From NCBI GenBank assembly GCA_900548135.1, contig URJC01000017.1, forward strand, positions 1-17,470: a DNA stretch of 17,470 bases, in the 5' to 3' direction. The notes beneath the pieces were generated by a model. The model did not search any database. It was not told where the DNA came from and worked only from the letters and a program-made list of their open reading frames with translations. This document shows positions 7,265 through 14,522 of this stretch, one piece after another; the stretch's first letter is position 1; each line of letters begins with the position of its first letter. The position numbers and the translations under genes were made by a program. Origin of the DNA: an uncultured Odoribacter sp. GTDB lineage: Bacteria > Bacteroidota > Bacteroidia > Bacteroidales > Marinifilaceae.

Positions 7265-8920
7265 ATGATAAAAACAATCTGTGTGCTAGCGCTAATGGGA
7301 GTAGTTGCGTCCTGCACTTTAGTAAACAATCAGTATACAAGCCAATTACAGGAATTGGATTCTCAGTTGGATAGCCAGCCTCAAATGGTATGGGACAGTT
7401 TAAAAAACATGAATCCAGAAGAGTTCTCCGAATCCCAAAAGGCATATTATTACCTTTTGAGCGTTTCAGCAACTGATAAAAATTTGGTTTATTTAGAAAA
7501 TGATTCAACATTAAGAGTCGCTTTAGAGTATTTTCAGGACCATAAGGATTATTATAATCTCGCCAGAAGCCAATATTATTTGGGAAAATATATCTACAAT
7601 AAGCAGAAACATAAAGAAGCTTATGAATTATTCAAAGAGGCAGAATCAAATCTTAACCACTGTAAATCAAATGATTTACACTTATATGGGCTAATTTATT
7701 ATCAACTTGCCAGAAGTCAAGCAAAACAAGGTTTTTTAAAAGAATCAGAAATTTTAAGTCAACAAGCTTATGATATTTTTACTCAAATTGGTGATACTGT
7801 TTCAGCAGCATATGCTTTAAAAACTAAGGGTATTGCCCAGATAGACAACAAAAATTTTAATGAAGCTAAGAATAATCTTTTCAAAAGCTTGGAAATCATA
7901 TCCAACATTAAAGATCAGTCTAATAAATTTTACGAAGCTAAAAGAAGTATATTATTTAGTATAAGCCTATTCTACAAACAAATAGATAGCTTATCACAAT
8001 CTTTAAAATATGGAAAAGAATGCCTATCACTTTTCCAAAAGGAAAAGAAAGAAATTCCTTCACAACATTATTGTAACGTACTATTTACATTCTATAGACA
8101 ACAAAAATTTGATAGTACTAGGGTATATTGCAATAGTATGATTAGATCAGCACAACAAAATAATAATACAGTAAATCTAATAAATGGATATAGAATTTTA
8201 TCTATTCTAGAAGAAAAATCAGGAAACTATAAAGAAGCATGTCAATTAAAAAATATATCGAATCGATTAAAAGATAGTCTTAATAATGTAAGAAATAAAA
8301 TCAACTTGTTGGAAGTAGAAAAAAGATACAATAATGCAGAAAGTCAAAGGTTAATTTTAAAAGCAGAAAATGAAGCATTAAAAGCCTATATTACTATACC
8401 TTTTATTATACTTTGCTTTATCATCATAGGGTTACTTATTTACAACCGTCATAAAAAACTTAAAATAAAATACGATCGATTATCTGAAATGATAAAACAC
8501 ACAGAATGGGGATTTATGGTTACTAAAGAATTCATCACTGAAAATCACATTGCTTACGACGAATTAGAAAGAATGCTTAACCGAGAAAAGGGTCTTAATA
8601 ATATCAATTCGGATCTTTACAATAAGTTTCACGAAGCCCTGATCCAACAAAAGGCAAACTATTCGGGCCGATTGTTCGACCGTTTGACAGACTTTGACGG
8701 AAATTTCGGGAAAAAATTCCAGCAACTATTTCCTGAATTCAGTATTGATGAATTATTAATGGCTTCGATGATTCATCACCAGTGGAAAATCACAGATATG
8801 ACCACCATCTTTCATACCAGTATAGATGCCATCCGAAAAAGAAAGAACCGATTGTCTCATAAAATTTCTGCCAAACTGAAAAAAGAAATTGACCTGGATG
8901 AATACCTTACTAATCTCTAA
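7265..8920 (+). CDS. TPR-repeat, membrane-tethered HTH transcriptional regulator
   Basis: This 551-residue protein has a lipobox-like N-terminus (Val-Ala-Ser-Cys, Cys17), then helical tetratricopeptide-type repeats over about 40-325. A coiled coil (about 330-373) and a single transmembrane helix (about 376-393) flanked by Tyr-Asn-Arg-His-Lys-Lys come next. The cytoplasmic tail ends in a LuxR-like helix-turn-helix (about 488-535, with Asp-Ala-Ile-Arg-Lys-Arg-Lys-Asn-Arg-Leu). The layout suggests a one-protein sensor: an envelope TPR domain detects a protein or peptide and a tethered HTH acts on DNA. The DUF3244-like gene 220 bp downstream is the obvious candidate target. The first three quarters are very AT-rich compared with the HTH end. 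DNA binding is inferred from the fold pattern and not shown. Confidence 0.8.
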   Translation: MIKTICVLALMGVVASCTLVNNQYTSQLQELDSQLDSQPQMVWDSLKNMNPEEFSESQKAYYYLLSVSATDKNLVYLENDSTLRVALEYFQDHKDYYNLARSQYYLGKYIYNKQKHKEAYELFKEAESNLNHCKSNDLHLYGLIYYQLARSQAKQGFLKESEILSQQAYDIFTQIGDTVSAAYALKTKGIAQIDNKNFNEAKNNLFKSLEIISNIKDQSNKFYEAKRSILFSISLFYKQIDSLSQSLKYGKECLSLFQKEKKEIPSQHYCNVLFTFYRQQKFDSTRVYCNSMIRSAQQNNNTVNLINGYRILSILEEKSGNYKEACQLKNISNRLKDSLNNVRNKINLLEVEKRYNNAESQRLILKAENEALKAYITIPFIILCFIIIGLLIYNRHKKLKIKYDRLSEMIKHTEWGFMVTKEFITENHIAYDELERMLNREKGLNNINSDLYNKFHEALIQQKANYSGRLFDRLTDFDGNFGKKFQQLFPEFSIDELLMASMIHHQWKITDMTTIFHTSIDAIRKRKNRLSHKISAKLKKEIDLDEYLTNL

Positions 8921-8929
8921 AAATTGAAT

Positions 8930-8973
8930 AGGAGGTAAAAAAAGTTCCCATTTTTATCCCTTTTTTACCTCCT
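8930..8973. repeat. Inverted repeat AGGAGGTAAAAAA between regulator and DUF3244-like gene
   Basis: A perfect 13-bp inverted repeat (8930-8942 and 8961-8973) with an 18-nt loop begins 10 bp after the regulator's stop codon. It could act as a weak terminator, since the stem contains a T-run, although no T-run follows the right arm. It could equally be a protein-binding site for the neighbouring HTH regulator. The AGGAGG it contains is not a ribosome-binding site, as no start codon follows. Confidence 0.5.
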
Positions 8974-9050
8974 AAAAATAATTGTCCACCCCTATAATCT
9001 TAATTATCCTTATAATTATCAATTATTTAATAAAGTTCATTTTTTTCATT

Positions 9051-9109
9051 TGTCCCCACAACTGTCCAAACAAAAAACGCATGAAAAACCATTATTCAGT
9101 ATAATTTTG
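9051..9109 (+). promoter_or_regulatory. Promoter region of DUF3244-like gene
   Basis: TAATTTTG at 9102-9109 matches the -7 consensus and lies 31 bp before the start codon. No TTTG is present at -33. Upstream sit two TGTCC motifs 12 bp apart (9051-9055, 9063-9067) and a third at 8983-8987. Absence of a -33 element plus spaced repeats suggests activator dependence, possibly on the adjacent tethered regulator. The rest of the 220-bp gap 8921-9140 is AT-rich with no gene. Confidence 0.4.
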
Positions 9110-9140
9110 CTTCATCGTTTAACACAAAAACAACAGAAGC

Positions 9141-9539
9141 ATGAAAGCAAAATTATTAATGTTAATGATGGCTATCGGAATGTTATTAAGTACTCCTATG
9201 TTGTCATACGCACAAGGTTTCACTGATGAAGATCTGGAATTCCAAGGCGGAGATTATACAGGTGACGAATTTGGTCCGGTATCTTTAGATCCTATAGTAG
9301 TAAAAGGAAATGTATCTTTTATCAATCAGGAAATTACGCTGAACTTTTTAGAAGATATGGGAACTATTACCATCTGGATCATAGATGAAAATGGAAATCT
9401 TTATCTGAGTAAAGAAGTAAATACAACTGAAGAAGTAACGACAAAGATAGACATAAAAGCTTTGCCGGCGCAAAAATACACCATTGTTTGCTTTACACCT
9501 ATGGGACAACAAGGTGCATATTTTGAGCTTCGTAAATGA
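9141..9539 (+). CDS. Small secreted DUF3244-like protein
   Basis: This 132-residue protein has a clear signal peptide with likely cleavage after Ser-Tyr-Ala (residue 24), an acidic Gly-rich linker (25-50), and one beta-sandwich domain. The domain pattern, Ile-Thr-Ile-Trp-Ile-Ile-Asp-Glu-Asn-Gly-Asn-Leu-Tyr-Leu, then a Thr/Glu-rich turn and Leu-Pro-Ala-Gln-Lys-Tyr-Thr-Ile-Val-Cys, resembles DUF3244 proteins of Bacteroidales, which end in a similar strand pair. No catalytic motif is visible. Such mini-proteins often sit beside TPR-type regulators, as here. It is likely exported to the periplasm or beyond and may act as a ligand, inhibitor or adhesin-like unit; its function is unknown. Confidence 0.75.
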   Translation: MKAKLLMLMMAIGMLLSTPMLSYAQGFTDEDLEFQGGDYTGDEFGPVSLDPIVVKGNVSFINQEITLNFLEDMGTITIWIIDENGNLYLSKEVNTTEEVTTKIDIKALPAQKYTIVCFTPMGQQGAYFELRK

Positions 9540-9572
9540 ACATAAATTAAACTAAACTAAAACCACTACGTA

Positions 9573-9604
9573 GTCGGTATGACACTCCCAAGTCACATGC
9601 CGAC
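9573..9604 (+). terminator. Hairpin downstream of DUF3244-like gene, possible terminator
   Basis: A 9-bp stem with one G-U pair (GTCGGTATG at 9573-9581, CATGCCGAC at 9596-9604) stands out as GC-rich in an AT-rich gap and lies 33 bp past the stop codon. The palindrome ACTACGTAGT at 9565-9574 overlaps its left edge. A-rich then T-rich tracts follow (9608-9630), but the T-run is not directly after the stem, so termination is probable rather than certain. The rest of the gap to 9784 contains only the tricorn promoter. Confidence 0.45.
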
Positions 9605-9753
9605 CCTTAAAAAAAAGATTTTTTCTTTTTCTGGAGAACATAATTTAGTTTTACAAAGTAATTCTCACCAAGCTTTTTTCTCTTTGTAACTATTATGTCT
9701 CTCCAGTTTTTTTATTTATACGTCTTTTCTTCTGATTTTGTTAGCTACAATAT

Positions 9754-9761
9754 TAACTTTG
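9754..9761 (+). promoter_or_regulatory. -7 promoter element of the tricorn-like protease gene
   Basis: TAACTTTG matches TAnnTTTG, and TCTG at 9731-9734, 19 nt upstream, is a partial -33 match. The element lies 23 bp before the ATG at 9785. It falls inside the longest possible reading frame of the gene, which argues that the earlier in-frame ATG at 9695 is not used. Confidence 0.6.
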
Positions 9762-9784
9762 TAGCAAAACAAAAAATTTATATC

Positions 9785-12700
9785 ATGAAAAATATCTTAT
9801 TTATCCTAATTTGTTTTCTATTACCTTATGGTGGCCGGGCAGAGGAAGCGCGTTTGCTTCGCTTTCCCCACATCAACGGTAACCAAATTGTTTTCTCGTA
9901 TGCCGGAGATCTCTATACGGCAACACTTCATGGAGGAAATGCCCGTAAACTAACCTCTCACATCGGTTATGAAATGTTCCCACGGATTTCTCCGGATGGG
10001 AAATACATTGCTTTTACAGGGCAATATGACGGTAACACCGAAGTTTTTGTCATTCCCTCACAAGGAGGAGAACCCAAACGTTTAACCTATACAGCTACCC
10101 TTAACCGGGATGACCTGGGTGACCGTATGGGCCCCAATAATATTGTCATTGGCTGGACTCCCGATAGCAAGAATATTTTGTTCCGTACCCGCCAATATAC
10201 TTTCAACGATTTTACCGGCCAATTAATGATTGTGCCCGCCAACGGAGGCGAAGCGACTGAAATTCCGTTGAAAAACGGAGGATTCGCATCTTTTTCTCCG
10301 GATGGAAAAAAATTAGCCTACAATTATGTTTTCCGTGAATTCCGGACCTGGAAAAGATATCAGGGAGGAATGGCCGATGATATCCGGATCTTCGACTTTA
10401 CCACCAAACAATCCCAGAAAATTACAGACCATATCCGTCAGGATATTATCCCCATGTGGTCTTCCGACGGTAAAAAAATCTATTTCATTTCTGACCGGGA
10501 CAACGTTATGAATCTATATGTTTACGATCTATCAGATAAAACTACCCGTCAACTAACTTCCTACAAAGACTATGATATCAAATTTCCGGCCATTGGAGGA
10601 GACCAGATCGTGTATGAGTATGGAGGATATATTTATCGTTTTGATACAAAAAGCGAACAAGCAAGTAAAATTCCGGTGGAAATTGAAAACGACCAAACTT
10701 GGTCTCGTCCTGAATGGAAAAATGTCAGTGACCAAATCAATGCTATCGCGATTGCCCCTCAGGGAGAAAGAATGCTGGTTTCTGCCCGTGGAGATATTTT
10801 CTCACTACCAGCAAAAGAAGGAATTACCTATAATCTGACTAATTCTTCTAATGCCAATGACCGGCTTCCTGCCTGGTCTCCAGATGGGAAATGGATTGCC
10901 TATGTTTCCGACAAAAGTGGCGAATTCAATATCTGGTTACGTAATGCTTACAACGGAGAAGAACAGATGCTGACGAAAGACTTGAAAACCTATATTTTCC
11001 GATTTTCCTGGTCTCCCGACTCCCGTTTTATCTTGTGGAGCGAGAAAAAAAATACCCTAAACCTCACTGATATTTCCAATGGAAAAACTGAAACTATTGC
11101 TAGTTCAGGTCTCAGTCCCATTAATTCTTTCAACTGGTCACAGGATAGTCGTTATATCACTTACATTCAACCGGAAAAAGAAATGGACAACATCATGATC
11201 TATGACCGGAATACTGGTGAAAAACATCAAATTACTGACGGCTGGTACAATGTTAGTTCTCCCAATTTCAGCAAAGACGGGAAATATCTGGTTTTTGTTT
11301 CCGCCCGCTCCTTCCGTCCGACCTATAGTAATACGGAATGGAATCATGTATATAATAACATGCAAAAAATATACATTTTACCCCTGACTCAAGATGCTGC
11401 CATTCCATTTGCCCCTGAAAACGACAACATCCAGCCAGTACAGGAAAACAATACCCCTAAAAATAAAAAAGCAAACTCCGGGAAAACTAAAAATACCTCT
11501 AACAGTTCGAACGAATATGATTACAATAACATCAACAACCGTATCATCGAACTTCCTGTAGCAGCCTCAAATTATTATGGAGTAGATATGATCGGTGACA
11601 ATGTCTACTACAATCGGGGAACAACCACGATCTATAATTTAAAAAACAAAAAAGAAACGAATCTGGGGGTTAGGATCAGCTTTGGTCCCGCTTACCTAAA
11701 GGCCATAGCATCTTCCGGAAACCGCATTCAGATCATAGACATTCCCACATCACCGGTAAACATCAGTAATCCAGTATCCCTGTCCGGGGTAAAAAAACAA
11801 ATCGATTACCATCAGGAATGGATGCAAATTTACAACGAAAGTTGGCGTCAAATGCGTGATTTTTTCTATGCAAAAAATATGCATGGAGTAGACTGGAACA
11901 GCGTTTATGAGAAATACAAAGTACTGGTTCCATATGTAAATCATCGTACAGACCTGACTTACATCATAGGTGAAATGATTGGTGAATTGAACGTTGGGCA
12001 TGCTTATTCCGCCAACGGAGAACATCCGAAGCCCGCCAGAATTCCCATGGGATTACTAGGAGCCCGATTTACAAAAGATACTTCCGGTTATTTCAAAGTG
12101 ACCAAAATTATCGAAGGAGCCAACTGGAATAATGCCACCCGTTCACCGCTCACAATGCCGGGAGTAAATGTAAAAGAAGGAGATTATATCTTATCCATTA
12201 ACGGAAAATCATTACAAGAAGTAGATCATATCTTTAGTGAATTAATCGGTCAAAACGGTACAACTGTAGAATTGGAAGTCAATACTATCCCTAACTTTAA
12301 GGGGGCAAGAAAAGTACTAGTAACCCCGATTGCTGACGAATCCCAGCTTTATTACTATAATTGGGTACAAAACAACATCCGTAAAGTCAGTGAAGCCACC
12401 AATGGAGAAGTAGGATATATTCATATTCCGGATATGGGGGTGGATGGTTTGAATGAATTTGTAAAACACTATTATCCCCAATTAGGAAAAAAAGCCCTGA
12501 TCATTGATGATCGTGGGAACGGAGGTGGGAACGTATCTCCTATGATCACTGAACGTTTAATGCGGACTCCTCATTTCTTTACCATGCACACTAACCAAAC
12601 GGAAGGATCAGTTAGTCCGGTAGGAACTTTCCTGGGTCCAAAAGTATTATTAGTGAATGAATACTCTGCATCCGATGGCGATTTATTCCCTTACCGATTT

Positions 12701-13009
12701 AAATACAATAAATTGGGAACAGTCATCGGACATCGCACCTGGGGTGGTGTAGTCGGATACAGCGGTACCGTTCCGGTAGTTGACGGAGGTTCGATCGTAA
12801 CTCCTTCCTATGCACCCTTTGCAGCAGACGGAAGTGGCTTTATCATCGAGGGACATGGAGTTGATCCGGATATCCTGATCGAGAATGATCCGTATTTAGA
12901 ATTCCAGGGAGAAGACCAGCAATTGAATAAAGCAATTGAAGTCATACTTGAAAAACTGAAGACTGAAGGCAAAGAAGCTCCGAAAATTCCTGTTTTCCCC
13001 GTAAAATAA
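9785..13009 (+). CDS. Tricorn-type S41 peptidase, secreted
   Basis: This 1074-residue protein begins with a signal peptide (cleavage likely after Arg-Ala, residue 19). It has tandem PD40/beta-propeller blades with Ser-Pro-Asp-Gly-Lys motifs, a Lys/Asn/Ser-rich linker near 555-585, a helical region with the catalytic His739 in Asn-Val-Gly-His-Ala-Tyr, a PDZ domain (about 754-837), and an S41 core. The core shows Gly-Asn-Gly-Gly-Gly-Asn and Ser-Ala-Ser-Asp-Gly-Asp at 961-966; by comparison with tricorn the nucleophile is Ser963, followed by Asp964. Tricorn family enzymes trim peptides, and this one would work in the periplasm. The start at 9785 is chosen because the signal peptide begins there and the promoter lies just upstream. 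No partner peptidase is adjacent. Confidence 0.9.
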   Translation: MKNILFILICFLLPYGGRAEEARLLRFPHINGNQIVFSYAGDLYTATLHGGNARKLTSHIGYEMFPRISPDGKYIAFTGQYDGNTEVFVIPSQGGEPKRLTYTATLNRDDLGDRMGPNNIVIGWTPDSKNILFRTRQYTFNDFTGQLMIVPANGGEATEIPLKNGGFASFSPDGKKLAYNYVFREFRTWKRYQGGMADDIRIFDFTTKQSQKITDHIRQDIIPMWSSDGKKIYFISDRDNVMNLYVYDLSDKTTRQLTSYKDYDIKFPAIGGDQIVYEYGGYIYRFDTKSEQASKIPVEIENDQTWSRPEWKNVSDQINAIAIAPQGERMLVSARGDIFSLPAKEGITYNLTNSSNANDRLPAWSPDGKWIAYVSDKSGEFNIWLRNAYNGEEQMLTKDLKTYIFRFSWSPDSRFILWSEKKNTLNLTDISNGKTETIASSGLSPINSFNWSQDSRYITYIQPEKEMDNIMIYDRNTGEKHQITDGWYNVSSPNFSKDGKYLVFVSARSFRPTYSNTEWNHVYNNMQKIYILPLTQDAAIPFAPENDNIQPVQENNTPKNKKANSGKTKNTSNSSNEYDYNNINNRIIELPVAASNYYGVDMIGDNVYYNRGTTTIYNLKNKKETNLGVRISFGPAYLKAIASSGNRIQIIDIPTSPVNISNPVSLSGVKKQIDYHQEWMQIYNESWRQMRDFFYAKNMHGVDWNSVYEKYKVLVPYVNHRTDLTYIIGEMIGELNVGHAYSANGEHPKPARIPMGLLGARFTKDTSGYFKVTKIIEGANWNNATRSPLTMPGVNVKEGDYILSINGKSLQEVDHIFSELIGQNGTTVELEVNTIPNFKGARKVLVTPIADESQLYYYNWVQNNIRKVSEATNGEVGYIHIPDMGVDGLNEFVKHYYPQLGKKALIIDDRGNGGGNVSPMITERLMRTPHFFTMHTNQTEGSVSPVGTFLGPKVLLVNEYSASDGDLFPYRFKYNKLGTVIGHRTWGGVVGYSGTVPVVDGGSIVTPSYAPFAADGSGFIIEGHGVDPDILIENDPYLEFQGEDQQLNKAIEVILEKLKTEGKEAPKIPVFPVK

Positions 13010-13018
13010 TAAGAACCC

Positions 13019-13062
13019 AAATAAATAGTCCCTAAAGTTCTGATTTTAGGGACTATTTATTT
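13019..13062. terminator. Bidirectional terminator between convergent tricorn and tolC-like genes
   Basis: Bases 13019-13036 are the exact reverse complement of 13045-13062, giving an 18-bp stem with an 8-nt loop. The central part contains GTCCCTAAA/TTTAGGGAC and the ends are A/T-rich, so transcripts from either side finish in a U-rich arm. It fills the 60-bp gap between the convergent stop codons and would end both genes. Confidence 0.85.
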
Positions 13063-13069
13063 ACCTATA

Positions 13070-14479
13070 TTATTCTAATTTTCCAATAGCTTTCAGATAA
13101 GCTGATGCGCTCAAATGTAAGGCTGCTTTTGCATCTATCCACTGACTCCAGGCTTCTTGCCATTGTGCCTGTGCTTCCAGTAAAGCAGTCAGATTTTCCA
13201 TACCTACCTGAAACTGATCCTGACTGATTTTCAAATTTTCTTCTGCTTCTTTCAGAGCATTACGCGCCATGGTGACCCGTGTTTGTGCATCCTGCAAACT
13301 AAAACGGGCAGACGCAATTTCCAATTCCATCAAGTCCGCTGATTTTTCCAGATTTAACTGGCTGATTTCTTCCTCCATCCGGGCTGAACGAACCTTATTC
13401 CGACCTTCTCCCCAATGAAAAACAGGTATCTTCAAAGCCGCCATAGCTGTAAAAGTAGCACTGGCTTCATCATCCCCATTCAGTTTTAATCCTCCCCCAT
13501 AACCATAGCCGGCAGTCACTCCCAATTGCGGTAAAAAATCTGAACGGTTCAAAGCAACCTGTTTTTCTTTGAGGTTCACTTCCTGAAGCAACATATTATA
13601 ATCCGGACGTTGGGTAACAGCACTATCCAAAGTCCAAATCCGGGAATCAACTTCCTCGGTCAGGGAATCGTTTAAACGGACATCGGTCTGCAAATCCAAA
13701 CCAATCAGGCGACACAGGTTCATTCCTGCCAAAACCTGTCCATTCCGGGCTTTCTGCACCATTAATTCAGCTTCATTATATCGAACCTGTGCTTTCAGCA
13801 CCTCGTTTGCCATAGACAACCCCACCGTCTGAGCATCTTTCAAATTTTTCACCAATTCCTTCACTACCCCCCGGTATTTTTCAGCAGCAATCACCTGTTC
13901 CCTGACCCGCATCAGTTGCCAATATGCTTGTTCCGTTTCCAATAACACCTCTGAACGTGTCAGTTTGATATTTGCGTCAGCAATATACTCACCTGCTTTT
14001 GCCATCTGGTGGGCTGTCCTGATCTTACCTCCCATATAGACCGGTTGTTTCAGCTGTATACCGGCAGAATAAACTCCCCTCAGACTCAATTGCAACTTAA
14101 TATCCGGTAAAAAGGCATATTCATTAAAAACCGGATTTCCATCCGTTCCCATCACAGGCCGCTGAGTAGCGGGATCTATCATAACATTAGGCTCTAACTG
14201 CCCATTTTCACCAGGTTTATAAGTCGGTAAATATCCCCCCTTCAATTTATAATTATATTTCTTCTGGTTATATAATCCCAACCCGACAGCTGAGACTTCA
14301 GGTAAAAAATCAGCCCGGTACATTTTTACCTCATAGTTCGCTTTCTTTTGTTGTTTATCGGCTATGCGAACCTCATGGCTACTCTGTAATGCCATATCCC
14401 GGCACATTTGCAAATTCAGGTCTACCTGTGCCGATACCCAAACCGGAAAAAGAAACAACAACAAGAGTACTGTTTTCAT
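13070..14479 (-). CDS. TolC-family outer-membrane efflux channel
   Basis: This 469-residue protein has a signal peptide (cleavage likely after Val-Ser-Ala, residue 17) and the outer membrane efflux protein pattern. It contains two long alpha-helical, Gln/Ala/Glu-rich repeats with hydrophobic heptads (about 20-245 and 280-465), and Gly/Tyr-rich strands such as the segment around Gly-Tyr-Gly-Tyr-Gly-Gly-Gly in the second half. It would form the trimeric outer-membrane and periplasmic exit duct of a tripartite efflux pump. It starts 43 bp after the RND pump gene's stop codon on the same strand, so the two form an operon. It ends at the shared inverted-repeat terminator. Substrates cannot be inferred from the channel. 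Confidence 0.92.
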   Translation of the reverse strand: MKTVLLLLFLFPVWVSAQVDLNLQMCRDMALQSSHEVRIADKQQKKANYEVKMYRADFLPEVSAVGLGLYNQKKYNYKLKGGYLPTYKPGENGQLEPNVMIDPATQRPVMGTDGNPVFNEYAFLPDIKLQLSLRGVYSAGIQLKQPVYMGGKIRTAHQMAKAGEYIADANIKLTRSEVLLETEQAYWQLMRVREQVIAAEKYRGVVKELVKNLKDAQTVGLSMANEVLKAQVRYNEAELMVQKARNGQVLAGMNLCRLIGLDLQTDVRLNDSLTEEVDSRIWTLDSAVTQRPDYNMLLQEVNLKEKQVALNRSDFLPQLGVTAGYGYGGGLKLNGDDEASATFTAMAALKIPVFHWGEGRNKVRSARMEEEISQLNLEKSADLMELEIASARFSLQDAQTRVTMARNALKEAEENLKISQDQFQVGMENLTALLEAQAQWQEAWSQWIDAKAALHLSASAYLKAIGKLE

Positions 14480-14522
14480 ACTATTTCATTTTAAGGACAA
14501 AAATTTTCCCATCATTTTTATT

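Noticed and set aside
7125..7511. A 128-codon leftward open frame over the regulator promoter and start
   Set aside because: It overlaps a well-supported promoter and lipoprotein signal on the opposite strand, and its translation shows no domain or signal features.
8930..8936. AGGAGG as a Shine-Dalgarno site for an unlisted small gene
   Set aside because: No start codon follows at a suitable distance, and genes in this window do not show consistent Shine-Dalgarno use.
11430..11545. Possible frameshift or foreign insertion in the tricorn gene, from a low-complexity Lys/Asn/Ser run
   Set aside because: The frame is continuous and both flanking parts fit the family, so it is best read as a natural linker.
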